A stretch of 64,000 nt of DNA from an uncultured Steroidobacter sp. (GTDB lineage Bacteria; Pseudomonadota; Gammaproteobacteria; Steroidobacterales; Steroidobacteraceae), in NCBI GenBank assembly GCA_938008435.1, contig CALLKK010000018.1, positions 124,001 through 188,000 of the forward strand, written 5' to 3'. Position 1 is the first letter of the stretch. The number at the start of each line of letters is the position of its first letter. Positions 45,198-54,372 of this stretch are shown here, one piece after another. The position numbers and the translations under genes are program-made. Below the pieces are notes generated by a model. The model ran no database searches and had not been told where the DNA came from. It saw only the letters and a list, made by a program, of their open reading frames with translations.

Positions 45198-45203
45198 ATT
45201 GTA
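45198..45203 (-). promoter_or_regulatory. TACAAT -10-like element before purE
   Basis: On the minus strand TACAAT ends 6 nt before the purE ATG (45191), with no Shine-Dalgarno. This predicts a leaderless purEK mRNA. The -35 region is GC-rich and unclear. Confidence 0.4.
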
Positions 45204-45229
45204 GCCGATACGCGGCAGGGATGGGGTGT

Positions 45230-45730
45230 TTAGCCGGACAGGGCCTCGCGCAGGACGCGAAACAGCTCACGCGATGCATGCGGCGGCGAGCCGTTCTGCC
45301 GTTCGATGCGGGCACGCTCCAGCAGCTGCGTGAGCGCTCGTCGGTCGAGCGGCTGGCTAACCTCCTGGCTCAAGGCGTCGAGGGCGCTCGGCCCATCGCG
45401 CAGGAGCCGATCGCGCCATTGCTCGATACGGCGAAAGCGCAGTGCTTCGGCACGCTCGCGCAGGCGTTTCGCCTCGAGGGCAGCGCGGATCGGCTCGGCG
45501 TCGATCTTGCGCATCAGCTTGCCTATGTACTGCTTCTGGCGATACAGGCCGCCGTGCGCCGTGATGCGCCGTGCCAGCATCACGGCATCGCGCAGCGCTT
45601 CCGGCAGCGGCAGGGCGTCGAGCTCCGCCTGCGGCAGCTCGATCAGCCGTTCGCCCAGCGCCTGCAACTCGTCGCTTTGGCGCTTGCGCTCGCTCTTGCT
45701 GGGGCGTTCGTAATCTTCCTCGTCGGTCAT
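45230..45730 (-). CDS. darP: Dual-action ribosomal maturation protein DarP (YjgA)
   Basis: DarP helps late 50S subunit assembly. The 166-residue basic protein has a charged start (TDEEDYERPSKSERKRQSDEL) and the family core ALGERLIELPQAELDALPLP, MLARRITAHGGLYRQKQYIG and KLMRKIDAEPI. ATG 45730 is chosen for the conserved acidic start and for a TACAAT 6 nt before it. It is divergent from pmbA, as in E. coli (yjgA-pmbA). Confidence 0.95.
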   Translation of the reverse strand: MTDEEDYERPSKSERKRQSDELQALGERLIELPQAELDALPLPEALRDAVMLARRITAHGGLYRQKQYIGKLMRKIDAEPIRAALEAKRLRERAEALRFRRIEQWRDRLLRDGPSALDALSQEVSQPLDRRALTQLLERARIERQNGSPPHASRELFRVLREALSG

Positions 45731-45736
45731 GCGGCG

Positions 45737-45742
45737 ATTGTA
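45737..45742 (-). promoter_or_regulatory. TACAAT -10-like element before darP
   Basis: Minus-strand TACAAT ends 6 nt before the darP ATG at 45730. It is one of the recurring short-spaced hexamers in this window. Confidence 0.4.
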
Positions 45743-45835
45743 GCGGCAGCCGGCGCGCTTGCGCGGTCTTTGCGCACGTACCGGTCGGTGAAAGTCGCGC
45801 GCGGTTTGTTGCAAGTCACCTGGCGCGATCGGCGC

Positions 45836-45841
45836 TAGAAT
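45836..45841 (+). promoter_or_regulatory. TAGAAT -10-like element before pmbA
   Basis: TAGAAT ends 6 nt before the pmbA ATG at 45848. A TTGCAA at 45809-45814 would be 21 bp upstream, longer than normal spacing, so the -35 is uncertain. Confidence 0.4.
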
Positions 45842-45847
45842 GGCCGC

Positions 45848-47212
45848 ATGCACACACCCACGCGCAGCTCAGGCTCCAACCATCAGCTCAGTCACTCGCA
45901 GGAAGATCTCGAGCGGCTCGTCGTCTTGGCCCTCGAAGAAGCCAAACGTTTGGGCGCGAGCGAGGCCGAAGTAGGCGTCAGCGTTGATACCGGTTTGTCG
46001 GTGACGGCGCGCCTCGGCGAGGTCGAAACGCTCGAGTATCAGCGTGATCGCGGCATGGGCGTGACGATCTATCGCGGCAAGCGCAAGGGCTCGGCCAGCA
46101 CGGCCGATCTCTCCGAGCGCGCGATTCGCGACACCGTTGCCAAGGCCTACAGCATCGCGGGCTTCACGGCCGAAGACGACTGCGCCGGATTGCCCGATCC
46201 CGACACCATCGCCAAGGATCCGCCCGATCTCGATCTATGCCATCCGTGGTCGATCGAGCCGGACCAGGCGCGCGATCTTGCGGTCGCGTGCGAAGCGGCG
46301 GCACTCGCCTTCGACAAGCGCATCGGCAATTCGGAAGGCGCCACGTTGTCGACGCATCATGGGCTGCGTGTCTTCGGCAACACGCTCGGGTTTCTCGGCG
46401 GCTATGCGACCAGCCTGCATAGCTTGAGCTGTGTCGTCGTCGCGCAGGAAAACGGCGAGATGCAGCGCGACTACTGGTATAGCTCGGTGCGCGATTGGCG
46501 CGAGCTCGAGGACGGAGAGCGGGTCGGTCGGCTCGCGGCCGAACGCGCGCTGCGGCGTTTGAATGCGCGCAAGCTCGCCACGCTGACGGCGCCGGTGCTG
46601 TTCGTGCCCGAGCTCGCGCGCGGGCTGTTCGGCCATTTCTTGGGTGCGATTCGCGGCGGCAGCCAGTACCGCCGCGCGTCGTTCCTGCTCGGCGCAGCCG
46701 GGCAGCAGATCTTTCCCGCGTGGCTGCAGATTTCCGAGCGTCCGCACATCCGCAAGGGCCTGGCGAGCGCGCCGTTCGATAGCGAGGGCGTGGCGACGCG
46801 CGATCGCGAGCTCGTCGATCAAGGCGTGTTGACGGGATACGTGCTCAGCACGTACTCGGCGCGCAAGCTCGGCCTGAAGACGACGGGCAATGCCGGCGGC
46901 GTGCACAACCTGATCGTCGCACCAGGCAACGAGGGCTTCGATGCGCTCGTGCGCAAGATGAACCGCGGTCTCATCGTGACCGAGCTCATGGGGCAGGGCG
47001 TCAACGGCGTGACAGGCGATTATTCGCGCGGCGCGGCCGGTTTCTGGGTCGAGAACGGCGCGATTGCCTATCCGGTGCACGAGATCACCATCGCCGGCAA
47101 TCTGAAGGACATGTACCGCGACATCGTCGCGGTGGGCAACGATGTCGACGCGCGCGGCGGAATTCGCACCGGCTCGGTGCTGATCGAGCGTATGACGATC
47201 GCGGGCGAATGA
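45848..47212 (+). CDS. pmbA: Metalloprotease subunit PmbA (TldE)
   Basis: PmbA/TldE is the non-metal-binding partner of TldD in a heteromeric protease. The 454-residue protein lacks the HExxxH motif. It has EVGVSVDTGLSVTARLGEVE and the conserved late FNSEGVAT-like segment APFDSEGVATRDREL, then ELMGQGVNGVTGDYSRGAAGFWVENG. Normal length. Divergent from darP. Confidence 0.97.
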   Translation: MHTPTRSSGSNHQLSHSQEDLERLVVLALEEAKRLGASEAEVGVSVDTGLSVTARLGEVETLEYQRDRGMGVTIYRGKRKGSASTADLSERAIRDTVAKAYSIAGFTAEDDCAGLPDPDTIAKDPPDLDLCHPWSIEPDQARDLAVACEAAALAFDKRIGNSEGATLSTHHGLRVFGNTLGFLGGYATSLHSLSCVVVAQENGEMQRDYWYSSVRDWRELEDGERVGRLAAERALRRLNARKLATLTAPVLFVPELARGLFGHFLGAIRGGSQYRRASFLLGAAGQQIFPAWLQISERPHIRKGLASAPFDSEGVATRDRELVDQGVLTGYVLSTYSARKLGLKTTGNAGGVHNLIVAPGNEGFDALVRKMNRGLIVTELMGQGVNGVTGDYSRGAAGFWVENGAIAYPVHEITIAGNLKDMYRDIVAVGNDVDARGGIRTGSVLIERMTIAGE

Positions 47213-47249
47213 GTCGCGCGCAGTTCAGCGCGTTCGCGCGAGCGTAGCC

Positions 47250-48578
47250 CTACTTCTGCTCCAAGAGATCCTTGACGGTCTTGCCCTTGAGCGAGTCTTC
47301 GAGCGCTCGCTCTGCTGCGCGCGCGGCGGCAACCGCGGGCGCGATATCGCGGATGCGGCCCAAACGCGGACCGTCGGCGTGCTCCCTGACCGCCGCCAGT
47401 ACATCGGTGAGCTCGATCGTGGCCGGATCGCGGCCCGGTACCCACGTATCGTCGTCGGCAAGGAGCAGCAGCCCTCTGCGCTCGAGCGCGGTCACGATCG
47501 GTCCGAGCGCGGCGCCGGGTAGGCCGAGATGATCGGCGAGCGCGTTGATGCTCCAGCGCTCGCGCCCTTGGTGATAGGTCGAGACGATCAGATACATGAT
47601 CGACAGCGCGACGCGTTCGCGCAGGCTCGAGCTCAGCTGAACGTCAGCGTGACCGGGTCGCAGGTATTGCGGGTTTTGCACGTAGAACGCTAGCTGCGCG
47701 CCGAGCAGCAGCACGAGCCACGATACGTACAGCCAGATGAGCGCCACGACGGCAATCGCAAAGCTCGCGTAGATCACCACCGTGCGCGTCGAGCCCGCGA
47801 TGAACGACGCGAAGATCATTCCGACAGCGGCCCAGAGCGCACCGGCGAACAATCCGCCCACCACTGCGGCGCGGACGCGCACCGAGCAGTTGGGGATGAA
47901 GCCGTACATGAAGGCGAAGACGCCGGTGACGATCAGATACGGCGTCAGCACGCCGAGCACGACCAAGATCGTGCCAAACGGCTCGTAGCTCGCCAGCGTC
48001 CGCATGAGGTTGGTGTTCCCGAGCGCGGCGAGCAAACCGAAAGCAGCGACGATTGCGGCGGGGCCGACGACGATGACGCTCAAGTACTCGCTGAAGCGCC
48101 GCGCGAGACTGCGCGGGCGTTCGACGTGCCAGATGAAATTGAAGCTTTCCTCGACCTTCTGCACCATCGAGATGACGGTGTAGAGCAGGAACACGAAGCC
48201 GATCGAGCCGAGCACCGTGCCGCGCACATTGTTGACGAGATCCATGACGCGCGCGGTGATCTCATAGGCGCGTTCGGTGCCGAGCGGCTCGAGGAAGCTG
48301 AACAGCACGGGCTCGAGATCTTCGTGATAGCCGAGGCCCTTCAGCACGGAGAAGGACAGCGCAAGCAGCGGCACGATGGAGAGCAGCGTCGTGTAGACGA
48401 GGCTCATCGCGCGCAATGTCAGATGGCCGCGCACCACGTCGCGTATGAGGGCATACGGGTAGCGCAGCACGTGCGCGAGGGTCCACAGCGGCCGCCCGAT
48501 CAACGACTCAGGCGGTTCGAAGAGCCAGTGCTCGAAGCGCGTCAGAAGCGGTTGCAGCATGCGTGTCGAGCCTGACAT
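47250..48578 (-). CDS. YihY/UPF0761 family membrane protein with C-terminal winged helix
   Basis: A 442-residue inner-membrane protein. About six helices occupy residues 50-300, with MSLVYTTLLSIVPLLALSFSVLKG and ESFNFIWHVERPRSL, the family signature. The last 120 residues are soluble and look like a winged helix (INALADHLGLPGAALGPIVTALERRGLL). The family was once called RNase BN, but that assignment was an error and its true role is unknown. It is longer than the E. coli YihY (290 residues). Confidence 0.92.
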   Translation of the reverse strand: MSGSTRMLQPLLTRFEHWLFEPPESLIGRPLWTLAHVLRYPYALIRDVVRGHLTLRAMSLVYTTLLSIVPLLALSFSVLKGLGYHEDLEPVLFSFLEPLGTERAYEITARVMDLVNNVRGTVLGSIGFVFLLYTVISMVQKVEESFNFIWHVERPRSLARRFSEYLSVIVVGPAAIVAAFGLLAALGNTNLMRTLASYEPFGTILVVLGVLTPYLIVTGVFAFMYGFIPNCSVRVRAAVVGGLFAGALWAAVGMIFASFIAGSTRTVVIYASFAIAVVALIWLYVSWLVLLLGAQLAFYVQNPQYLRPGHADVQLSSSLRERVALSIMYLIVSTYHQGRERWSINALADHLGLPGAALGPIVTALERRGLLLLADDDTWVPGRDPATIELTDVLAAVREHADGPRLGRIRDIAPAVAAARAAERALEDSLKGKTVKDLLEQK

Positions 48579-48670
48579 GGGCCAGGCGTCGCGGCAAGAT
48601 GCGCGTTTGGACGGCGTGCCGAATGTCTATCCATCGCAGACCAATGGGGGCGGCGTTTGTTCGGCTCGTG

Positions 48671-49732
48671 CTAAGCAGTCGGCCGATCGGCAGCGGCGTC
48701 GAGACCCACGTCGGGCGAGAGCGTGAAGTAAAAGGTCGCGCCTTCGTTCGGGCGCGACTCGGCCCAGATGCGACCGCCGTGTCGCGCCACGATACGTTGC
48801 ACCGTCACGAGCCCGATGCCCGTGCCGGGAAACTCCGATTCGGTGTGCAAGCGCTGGAAGGGCGCGAACAGCTTGCTCGCGTAGCGCATGTCGAAACCCA
48901 CGCCGTTGTCGCGCACGAAGTAGACCGGCCCTTCGGCTTGCCGCTGTACGCCGACCGTGACGCGGGCCTGTTCGGTATGTGCGGTGTACTTCCACGCGTT
49001 GTCGAGCAGGTTCTCGAGCGCGATGCGCAGGAGGCGTGGATCGGCGTGCACGTGCATGTCGGGCGCGACATCGAGCTCGACGGACCGATTTGGATAGCGC
49101 TCGCGCATTACGGCGGCGGCATCGGCGGCGATCTGCGAGAGGCTCGTCGGCCGCGCATTGAGCTCCGCGCGCGTGATGCGCGAGAGCCCGAGCAAGTCCT
49201 CGATGAGCTGCGACATCCGTTGGCTCGCCTCTTGGATGCGACGCAGGTAGTGCCGCGATTGCTCGTCGAGCTCGGCCGGTGCGGAGTCGTAGAGGATCTG
49301 GCTGAAGCCGGACAGACTGCGGAGCGGCGCACGTAGATCGTGCGAGACGGCGTAGGCGAAGGATTCGAGCTCGCGGTTCGCCACTTCGAGCTGCTGAGTG
49401 CGGGCGGCGACGCGGGCTTCGAGCTCGGCGTTCATGCGCTGCACCTCGGCGCGCGAGGCGAGCAGGCTGCGCATCGCGGCTTCGTCACGGCGCTGATAGC
49501 GGCGCAGCAGTGCGTAGAGCATCCCCGCCGAGCAGAGGACGAAGAGCCAGCCCTTGATTGTTTGCAGCTGGGTCAGGTGTGCGGGCGAGACATCCAGCGC
49601 TTCGACCAGGCGATCGGAAAGGAAGATCCAGAGGACGCCGAAGGCCAGGTAATAGAGCGTGATTCGCGCGGCGACATGCGTCGGGCCCTTCACCGGCACG
49701 ACACCGTCCTTAGCGATGCTCAAGGTGCTCAT
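48671..49732 (-). CDS. Membrane histidine kinase without cognate regulator
   Basis: A 353-residue sensor kinase. Two helices at about 25-40 and 60-77 span the membrane with little between them, so there is no large periplasmic sensor. A coiled coil leads to the HisKA domain with His131 in VSHDLRAPLRSLSGF, then the ATPase with LLDNAWKYT, VRDNGVGFDMRYASKLF and GTGIGLVTV. The catalytic part is very close to the hybrid kinase at 5806 (VRDNGVGFDMRYA shared). No response-regulator gene lies beside it. Confidence 0.92.
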   Translation of the reverse strand: MSTLSIAKDGVVPVKGPTHVAARITLYYLAFGVLWIFLSDRLVEALDVSPAHLTQLQTIKGWLFVLCSAGMLYALLRRYQRRDEAAMRSLLASRAEVQRMNAELEARVAARTQQLEVANRELESFAYAVSHDLRAPLRSLSGFSQILYDSAPAELDEQSRHYLRRIQEASQRMSQLIEDLLGLSRITRAELNARPTSLSQIAADAAAVMRERYPNRSVELDVAPDMHVHADPRLLRIALENLLDNAWKYTAHTEQARVTVGVQRQAEGPVYFVRDNGVGFDMRYASKLFAPFQRLHTESEFPGTGIGLVTVQRIVARHGGRIWAESRPNEGATFYFTLSPDVGLDAAADRPTA

Positions 49733-49830
49733 GGGCGCGACCCTTCAACGAGATGGACGGGCGGGACAGCAATGTGCGTCCCAAGTTCACTCGAAGCCTC
49801 TCCAGGTCGCCAAGCGCCGCGATGGGCTCC

Positions 49831-50730
49831 TCAGGACGCCGTGAGCCGTTCGAGCGCTTCTGCGTACTTGGCCGAGGTTCGTTCGATGATATCGCGCGGC
49901 AGGGTCGGGCCGGGAGGCTGCTTGTCCCAGCTCAACGTTTCTAAGTATTCCCGCACGAACTGCTTGTCGAAGCTGGGCGGGCTCGTGCCGACGCGGTACG
50001 TATCGACCGGCCAGAACCGCGACGAATCCGGCGTGAGCGCCTCGTCGATCAAGGTGAGTTGCCCGGACTCATCGAGCCCGAACTCGAATTTGGTGTCGGC
50101 GATTATGATGCCGCGTGCACGTGCGTAATCGGCCGCGAAGCGATACAGCGCGAGTGCGGTCGTGCGCACTTGCTCCGCGATGTCGCGCCCGACGAGCGCG
50201 ACGACGCGTTCGAAGTCGATGTTCTCGTCGTGCGCGCCGACTTCGGCTTTCGTCGCCGGCGTGAACAGCGGCTCCGGCAGCTGCTCGGCTTGTCTCAAGC
50301 CCGGGGGCAGGGCGATGCCGCAGACCTGACCGGTCGCCTGATAGTCGCGCCAGCCGGAGCCGATGAGATAGCCGCGCACCACGGCCTCGATCGGCAGAGC
50401 GCGCAAGCGGCGCACGACCATGCTGCGATCGGCGATGATGGCGCGTTCGTCCGGGTCGGTGACGACACGCTCCAACGGATAGTCCGTCGTGTGATTCGGG
50501 ACGATGTGGCGCGTCTTGTCGAACCAGAATTGCGAGATGCGCGTCAGAATGCGGCCCTTGCCGGGAATCGGGTCCGGCAGCACGACATCGAATGCGCTCA
50601 ACCGATCGGTGGTCACGATCAGCATATGGCGCTCATCCACTTCGTAGATGTCGCGCACCTTGCCGCGGTGGATCAGCTTCAGCCCGCGAAGGTTGGATTC
50701 GAACAGCGGCGGGGAGTCGTTCGCAGGCAT
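49831..50730 (-). CDS. purC: Phosphoribosylaminoimidazole-succinocarboxamide synthase
   Basis: PurC joins CAIR and aspartate to form SAICAR. The 299-residue protein is the longer, yeast-like form. It has HRGKVRDIYEVDERHMLIVTT-type start, RLSAFDVVLPDPIPGKG, VEAVVRGYLIGSGW-like IEAVVRGYLIGSGW and LIDEALTPDSSRFWP. ATG 50730 precedes the first conserved strand; the frame extends upstream with no conservation. It lies 212 bp from the divergent rpe gene. Confidence 0.97.
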   Translation of the reverse strand: MPANDSPPLFESNLRGLKLIHRGKVRDIYEVDERHMLIVTTDRLSAFDVVLPDPIPGKGRILTRISQFWFDKTRHIVPNHTTDYPLERVVTDPDERAIIADRSMVVRRLRALPIEAVVRGYLIGSGWRDYQATGQVCGIALPPGLRQAEQLPEPLFTPATKAEVGAHDENIDFERVVALVGRDIAEQVRTTALALYRFAADYARARGIIIADTKFEFGLDESGQLTLIDEALTPDSSRFWPVDTYRVGTSPPSFDKQFVREYLETLSWDKQPPGPTLPRDIIERTSAKYAEALERLTAS

Positions 50731-50942
50731 CGGTTGAGAGCTCTCGTGCAACGGGTACGCCAGAGTCAGGCGCCATGCGCGGCGCGCGGCAACATGCCGC
50801 GGATTGTCGCAGCGGGTCGACAGGGCTTCAAGCTCGCGCCGCCGTGCGGCTGGCGTGGGCCCGAGGCGTAATAGCACGGGTTGACAGGCGCGCGGCGACT
50901 GCCGACAGTCGCGCGATCGACTGATCATTCACGGTAGCCCTT

Positions 50943-51623
50943 ATGCCTACACCTTGGATCGCCGCTTCCATCCTCTCGGCGAACTTCGCGAAGCTCGGAG
51001 AGGAGGTCGACAACGTCATCGCTGCGGGCGCCGATGCGATTCATTTCGACGTCATGGACAACCACTACGTGCCCAACCTCACGGTCGGGCCGCTCGTCTG
51101 CGAGGCGCTGCGCACTCACGGCGTGACCGCGCCGATCGACGTGCATCTGATGGTCAAGCCGGTCGACCGGCTGATTCCCGACTTCGCCAAAGCGGGCGCA
51201 ACCTGGATCACGTTCCATCCCGAAGCAAGCGAGCACGTCGATCGCACGCTCGGCTTGATTCGCGAGCACGGCTGCAAGGCCGGGCTCGTGTTCAATCCGG
51301 CCACGCCGCTCACGTGGCTCGATCACGTCATGGACAAGGTCGACATGGTGCTCATCATGTCGGTGAACCCGGGTTTCGCTGCGCAGAAGTTCATCCCTTC
51401 GGCGTTGCCGAAGCTACGTGCGGCGAAGGAGCGCATCCTCGCAAGCGGGCGCGAGATCCGCCTCGAGATCGACGGCGGCGTGAAGGTCGACAACATCGGC
51501 GAGATCGCGCGTGCCGGTGCCGATACGTTCGTTTCGGGCTCCGGCATCTTCGGCACGAAGGACTATGCTGCGACGATCGCCGCAATGAAGCGCGCGATCG
51601 CTGCCGCGGGTTCGACGGGCTGA
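50943..51623 (+). CDS. rpe: Ribulose-phosphate 3-epimerase
   Basis: Interconverts ribulose 5-phosphate and xylulose 5-phosphate in the pentose phosphate pathway. The 226-residue barrel has IAASILSANFAKLGEEV, HFDVMDNHYVPNLTVGP with metal ligands, HLMVKPVDRL, MSVNPGFAAQKFI and LEIDGGVKVDNI. With rpiA at 55.2 kb the window encodes both isomerising steps of the pathway. No special regulation is seen. Confidence 0.98.
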   Translation: MPTPWIAASILSANFAKLGEEVDNVIAAGADAIHFDVMDNHYVPNLTVGPLVCEALRTHGVTAPIDVHLMVKPVDRLIPDFAKAGATWITFHPEASEHVDRTLGLIREHGCKAGLVFNPATPLTWLDHVMDKVDMVLIMSVNPGFAAQKFIPSALPKLRAAKERILASGREIRLEIDGGVKVDNIGEIARAGADTFVSGSGIFGTKDYAATIAAMKRAIAAAGSTG

Positions 51624-51714
51624 TACGAAACCGCCCGTAAGGTCAGACCGGAGAGCCTGACATTACTGGCGGTCGGAATGAAGGAGAGAAAGGAGCGAGC
51701 AACTACGCTCGTGC

Positions 51715-52455
51715 TCAGTCCTCGTCGTCGAAGTCGTCGCTCTCGACGCGACGGCTCGGCGCGATAGCGCGGCCGGCGGCTGCGGCAAGCGGCGGCTTGG
51801 TCTTCATCTTGGGCCGCGCGCCGAAAACGACGATCGTCTTGCCGGTCGCGCGCAGCAATCCCTGATCTTCGAGCACCTTGAGCACGCGTCCGGCCATCTC
51901 GCGCGAGCAGCCGACGAGACGCGACAGCTCCTGGCGGCTGACCTTGATCTGCATGCCCTCGGGATGCGTCATCGCATCCGGCTCGTTGCACAGATCCATG
52001 ATCGCGTGCGCCACACGGCCGGTAACGTCGACGAACGCGAGGTCGCCGAGCTTGCGATTGGTGCGATCCAGGCGCGTGGCGAGCTGCGTGGCAAGCTCGA
52101 AAACGAGGCCTGGGCTTTCGGCAGCGAGCTGGCGGAAGCGGGGATAGGTCATTTCAGCGAGCTCACATTGCTGGCGCGTACGCACCCAGGCGCTGCGCGT
52201 GGGCTGTTCGTAGAAGAGGCCCATCTCGCCGAAGAACTGTCCCTTGTTGAGGTAGGCAAGCACCATCTCGTTGCCTTCCTCGTCCTCGATCATCACTTCG
52301 ACCGAGCCGCTGACGATGTAGTAGAGAACATCGGGCAAGTCGCCGGCATGGATGACCACCGTCTTGGAAGGCACGGTGCGAATCCGGCAGTAGCTCAGAA
52401 ACCGATTGATCGCCGGAATGTCGCTCAACGGCCTTGCGCCCTCTTCCATACTCAC
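51715..52455 (-). CDS. crp: CRP/FNR-family regulator (CRP/Clp-like)
   Basis: A 246-residue transcription factor. The nucleotide-binding domain (about 20-140) has GQFFGEMGLFYEQPTRSAWVRT, close to the E. coli CRP phosphate-binding Glu and Arg-Ser, so cyclic nucleotide binding is plausible. The C-terminal helix-turn-helix is VSRQELSRLVGCSREMAGRVLKVLE, where the recognition helix matches CRP/Clp. A tail of about 30 residues, KMKTKPPLAAAAGRAIAPSR and acidic DDFDDED, extends past the usual end. The next gene to coq7 on the same strand, as in xanthomonads. Confidence 0.95.
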   Translation of the reverse strand: MSMEEGARPLSDIPAINRFLSYCRIRTVPSKTVVIHAGDLPDVLYYIVSGSVEVMIEDEEGNEMVLAYLNKGQFFGEMGLFYEQPTRSAWVRTRQQCELAEMTYPRFRQLAAESPGLVFELATQLATRLDRTNRKLGDLAFVDVTGRVAHAIMDLCNEPDAMTHPEGMQIKVSRQELSRLVGCSREMAGRVLKVLEDQGLLRATGKTIVVFGARPKMKTKPPLAAAAGRAIAPSRRVESDDFDDED

Positions 52456-52521
52456 CTCGTAGGTTCTTGTGTAATACGTTGTTGTGGTACTACGTGGCCA
52501 CGCGGGTCCCCTTCGCGCGCC

Positions 52522-52550
52522 ATTTAATACACATACCGGCTCAACCGCAA
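52522..52550 (-). promoter_or_regulatory. Putative crp promoter
   Basis: On the minus strand TTGCGG (52550-52545) and TTAAAT (52527-52522) are separated by 17 bp. Transcription would start near 52515, giving a leader of about 60 nt before the crp ATG. Confidence 0.4.
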
Positions 52551-52580
52551 GTTTGCCCCATGCCGGTCGAGCAGGTCCCT

Positions 52581-53240
52581 TCAGATCCAGTACGCAGTGC
52601 GTGTCATCACGCGTGCCGTGAGCTTCATGAGCGCTCGCGCGAAAAACGGCAATTCTTCGCCGCCTGCGCGTAGTGCGTTGCGACCGTGACGCTCTTCGTC
52701 GGTCGACATCTGCTCGATGATCGCGCGCGTGCGTGCATCGTCTTTCGCGAGCTGGCGCAGATGACCTTCGAGATGCTCGACGACCTGACGCTCGGTTTCG
52801 GCAACGAAACCTAAGCTCGTCTTATCGCCGGCGAGTCCGGCCAATGCGCCGATGGCAAACGAACCTGCGTACCACAGCGGATTGAGCAAGCTCAGTCTGC
52901 CGTCGAGCTCGCGCACCCGCTGCGCGCACCAGGCGAGATGATCGGTTTCCTCGCGGGCCGCTTCCAGCAGCGATTCCCTGGTTGCGGGCGACTTCGCAAC
53001 GAAGGCTTGTCCCTGATAGAGAGCCTGAGCGGCCACTTCGCCGGAATGATTGATGCGCATCAGCGCCGCAGCATGGGCTCGGTCGCGCGGATTTTCGAGT
53101 GAGTCGGGGATTCCCTCAGCCGGGTAGGGCCGGGAGGAATGGTGCTCTGCGACCACGGTGCGGACCGCCTGGTCGAGGGCGATCAACAAGCGGTCGGCAG
53201 GTCCGAACGAACGGACGGCCGAAGCGGTGGATTGGCTCAT
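52581..53240 (-). CDS. coq7: 2-polyprenyl-3-methyl-6-methoxy-1,4-benzoquinone monooxygenase
   Basis: Coq7 performs the C6 hydroxylation in ubiquinone synthesis, replacing UbiF. The 219-residue di-iron protein shows the four Glu and two His of the site in MRINHSGEVAAQALYQGQ, EETDHLAWCAQRV, and STDEERHGRNALRAG. It fits with ubiH and ubiI at 60-62.6 kb in one ubiquinone pathway. It is divergent from rplM. Confidence 0.96.
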   Translation of the reverse strand: MSQSTASAVRSFGPADRLLIALDQAVRTVVAEHHSSRPYPAEGIPDSLENPRDRAHAAALMRINHSGEVAAQALYQGQAFVAKSPATRESLLEAAREETDHLAWCAQRVRELDGRLSLLNPLWYAGSFAIGALAGLAGDKTSLGFVAETERQVVEHLEGHLRQLAKDDARTRAIIEQMSTDEERHGRNALRAGGEELPFFARALMKLTARVMTRTAYWI

Positions 53241-53248
53241 GGCGGCTC

Positions 53249-53254
53249 ATTATA
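53249..53254 (-). promoter_or_regulatory. TATAAT -10 element before coq7
   Basis: A perfect TATAAT on the minus strand ends 8 nt before the coq7 ATG. A -35 is not clear in the GC-rich upstream. The spacing predicts a leader of a few nt at most. Confidence 0.45.
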
Positions 53255-53341
53255 TATGTGCTGTACCGGGGCGGGGCCCCAGGGAAGGGGGTGTGCGCCC
53301 GGGTGCCGCCGGGCCATCCGCCAAGATGCCCCAGGATGGGT

Positions 53342-53370
53342 TTGCAAAGCCCGGTCTCGTCCTTTAGACT
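53342..53370 (+). promoter_or_regulatory. Putative rplM-rpsI promoter
   Basis: TTGCAA (53342-53347) and TAGACT (53365-53370) are separated by exactly 17 bp, and the expected start is about 43 nt before the rplM ATG. This is the best sigma-70-like pair in the window. Confidence 0.6.
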
Positions 53371-53419
53371 TGCCGGCCTTTTAGCCCCCAGGGCAAAACG
53401 ATTTTCCCCGGAGAATTCA

Positions 53420-53848
53420 ATGAGAACCGTTTTCGCCAACGCGGCTACGGTGCGGCGTGATTGGTACGTCGTCGATGCGACTGGCAAGACGTTGGGTCGG
53501 CTTGCCAGCCAGATTGCTTTCCGTCTTCGCGGCAAGCACAAGGCTTCGTTCACCCCGCACGTCGATACCGGCGATCACATCGTCGTGATCAATGCGGGCA
53601 AGATCCGTGTCACCGGCCGTAAGCTGACGGACAAGTTCTATCATCGTCACACCGGTTACATCGGCAATCTCAAGTCGACGAGCCTCGAGAAGCTGCTCCA
53701 GACGCATCCGGAGCGTGCGATCGAGTACGCGGTCAAGGGCATGCTGCCGAAGAACCCGCTCGGGCGCAAAATGTTCAAGAAGCTGCACGTGTTCGCGGGT
53801 GCCGAGCATCCCCACACCGCGCAGCAGCCGAAGCCGCTCGAGATCTAA
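53420..53848 (+). CDS. rplM: Ribosomal protein L13 (uL13)
   Basis: A 142-residue large-subunit protein, exactly the usual length. It contains WYVVDATGKTLGRLAS, the HKASFTPHVDTGDHIVVINA core, KLTDKFYHRHTGYIG, and VKGMLPKNPLGRKMF. GGAG precedes the ATG. The frame is open upstream, but the extra part has no relation to L13. It is first in the rplM-rpsI operon. Confidence 0.99.
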   Translation: MRTVFANAATVRRDWYVVDATGKTLGRLASQIAFRLRGKHKASFTPHVDTGDHIVVINAGKIRVTGRKLTDKFYHRHTGYIGNLKSTSLEKLLQTHPERAIEYAVKGMLPKNPLGRKMFKKLHVFAGAEHPHTAQQPKPLEI

Positions 53849-53883
53849 CGTACCGCTAACGTTTACCGACAGGCACTCTTCTC

Positions 53884-54276
53884 ATGGCGACTTCCTTCAA
53901 TTACGGCACCGGTCGACGCAAGACGGCCACGGCTCGCGTGTTCCTGCGTCCCGGCACGGGCAATATCACGATCAACGACCGTCCGCTCGACGATTTCTTC
54001 GGTCGTAAGACGGCGCGCATGATCGTGCGCCAGCCGCTCGAGCTCGTGAACATGGTGGACAAGTTCGACGTGTCGGTCACCGTGCAGGGCGGCGGCATCA
54101 CGGGCCAGGCGGGCGCCATCCGTCACGGTCTGACCCGCGCGCTCATCGAGTACGATGAAACCCTCCGCAAGCCGCTGCGCGATGCGGGCTACGTGACGCG
54201 CGATGCGCGCGAAGTCGAGCGCAAGAAGGTCGGCCTCCGCAAGGCGCGACGCGGCACGCAGTTCTCGAAGCGCTAA
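53884..54276 (+). CDS. rpsI: Ribosomal protein S9 (uS9)
   Basis: A 130-residue small-subunit protein of normal length. It has FNYGTGRRKTATARVFLRPG, ITGQAGAIRHGLTRAL and the basic C-terminal KKVGLRKARRGTQFSKR that reaches the P-site tRNA. It follows rplM by 35 bp. Confidence 0.99.
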   Translation: MATSFNYGTGRRKTATARVFLRPGTGNITINDRPLDDFFGRKTARMIVRQPLELVNMVDKFDVSVTVQGGGITGQAGAIRHGLTRALIEYDETLRKPLRDAGYVTRDAREVERKKVGLRKARRGTQFSKR

Positions 54277-54372
54277 TCGTCGAGACTGCGGTCGACCCAT
54301 TGACATTTGGCGGTCAGGATCGAGAGTATTTATAGGACTGTCAGCCGTCAGTGGTCGATCACCGACAGGTTT

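Noticed and set aside
52493..52502. CGTGGCCACG palindrome in the crp leader
   Set aside because: A perfect 10-bp palindrome, but GC-rich palindromes are common here, and it does not match the CRP site TGTGA-N6-TCACA.
54300..54334. TTGACA followed by TATTTATA as a promoter of tRNA-Gln
   Set aside because: The spacing is 21 bp or more for the A/T-rich hexamer, and the 17-bp alternative has no -10 match. A promoter is likely here but I cannot place it.
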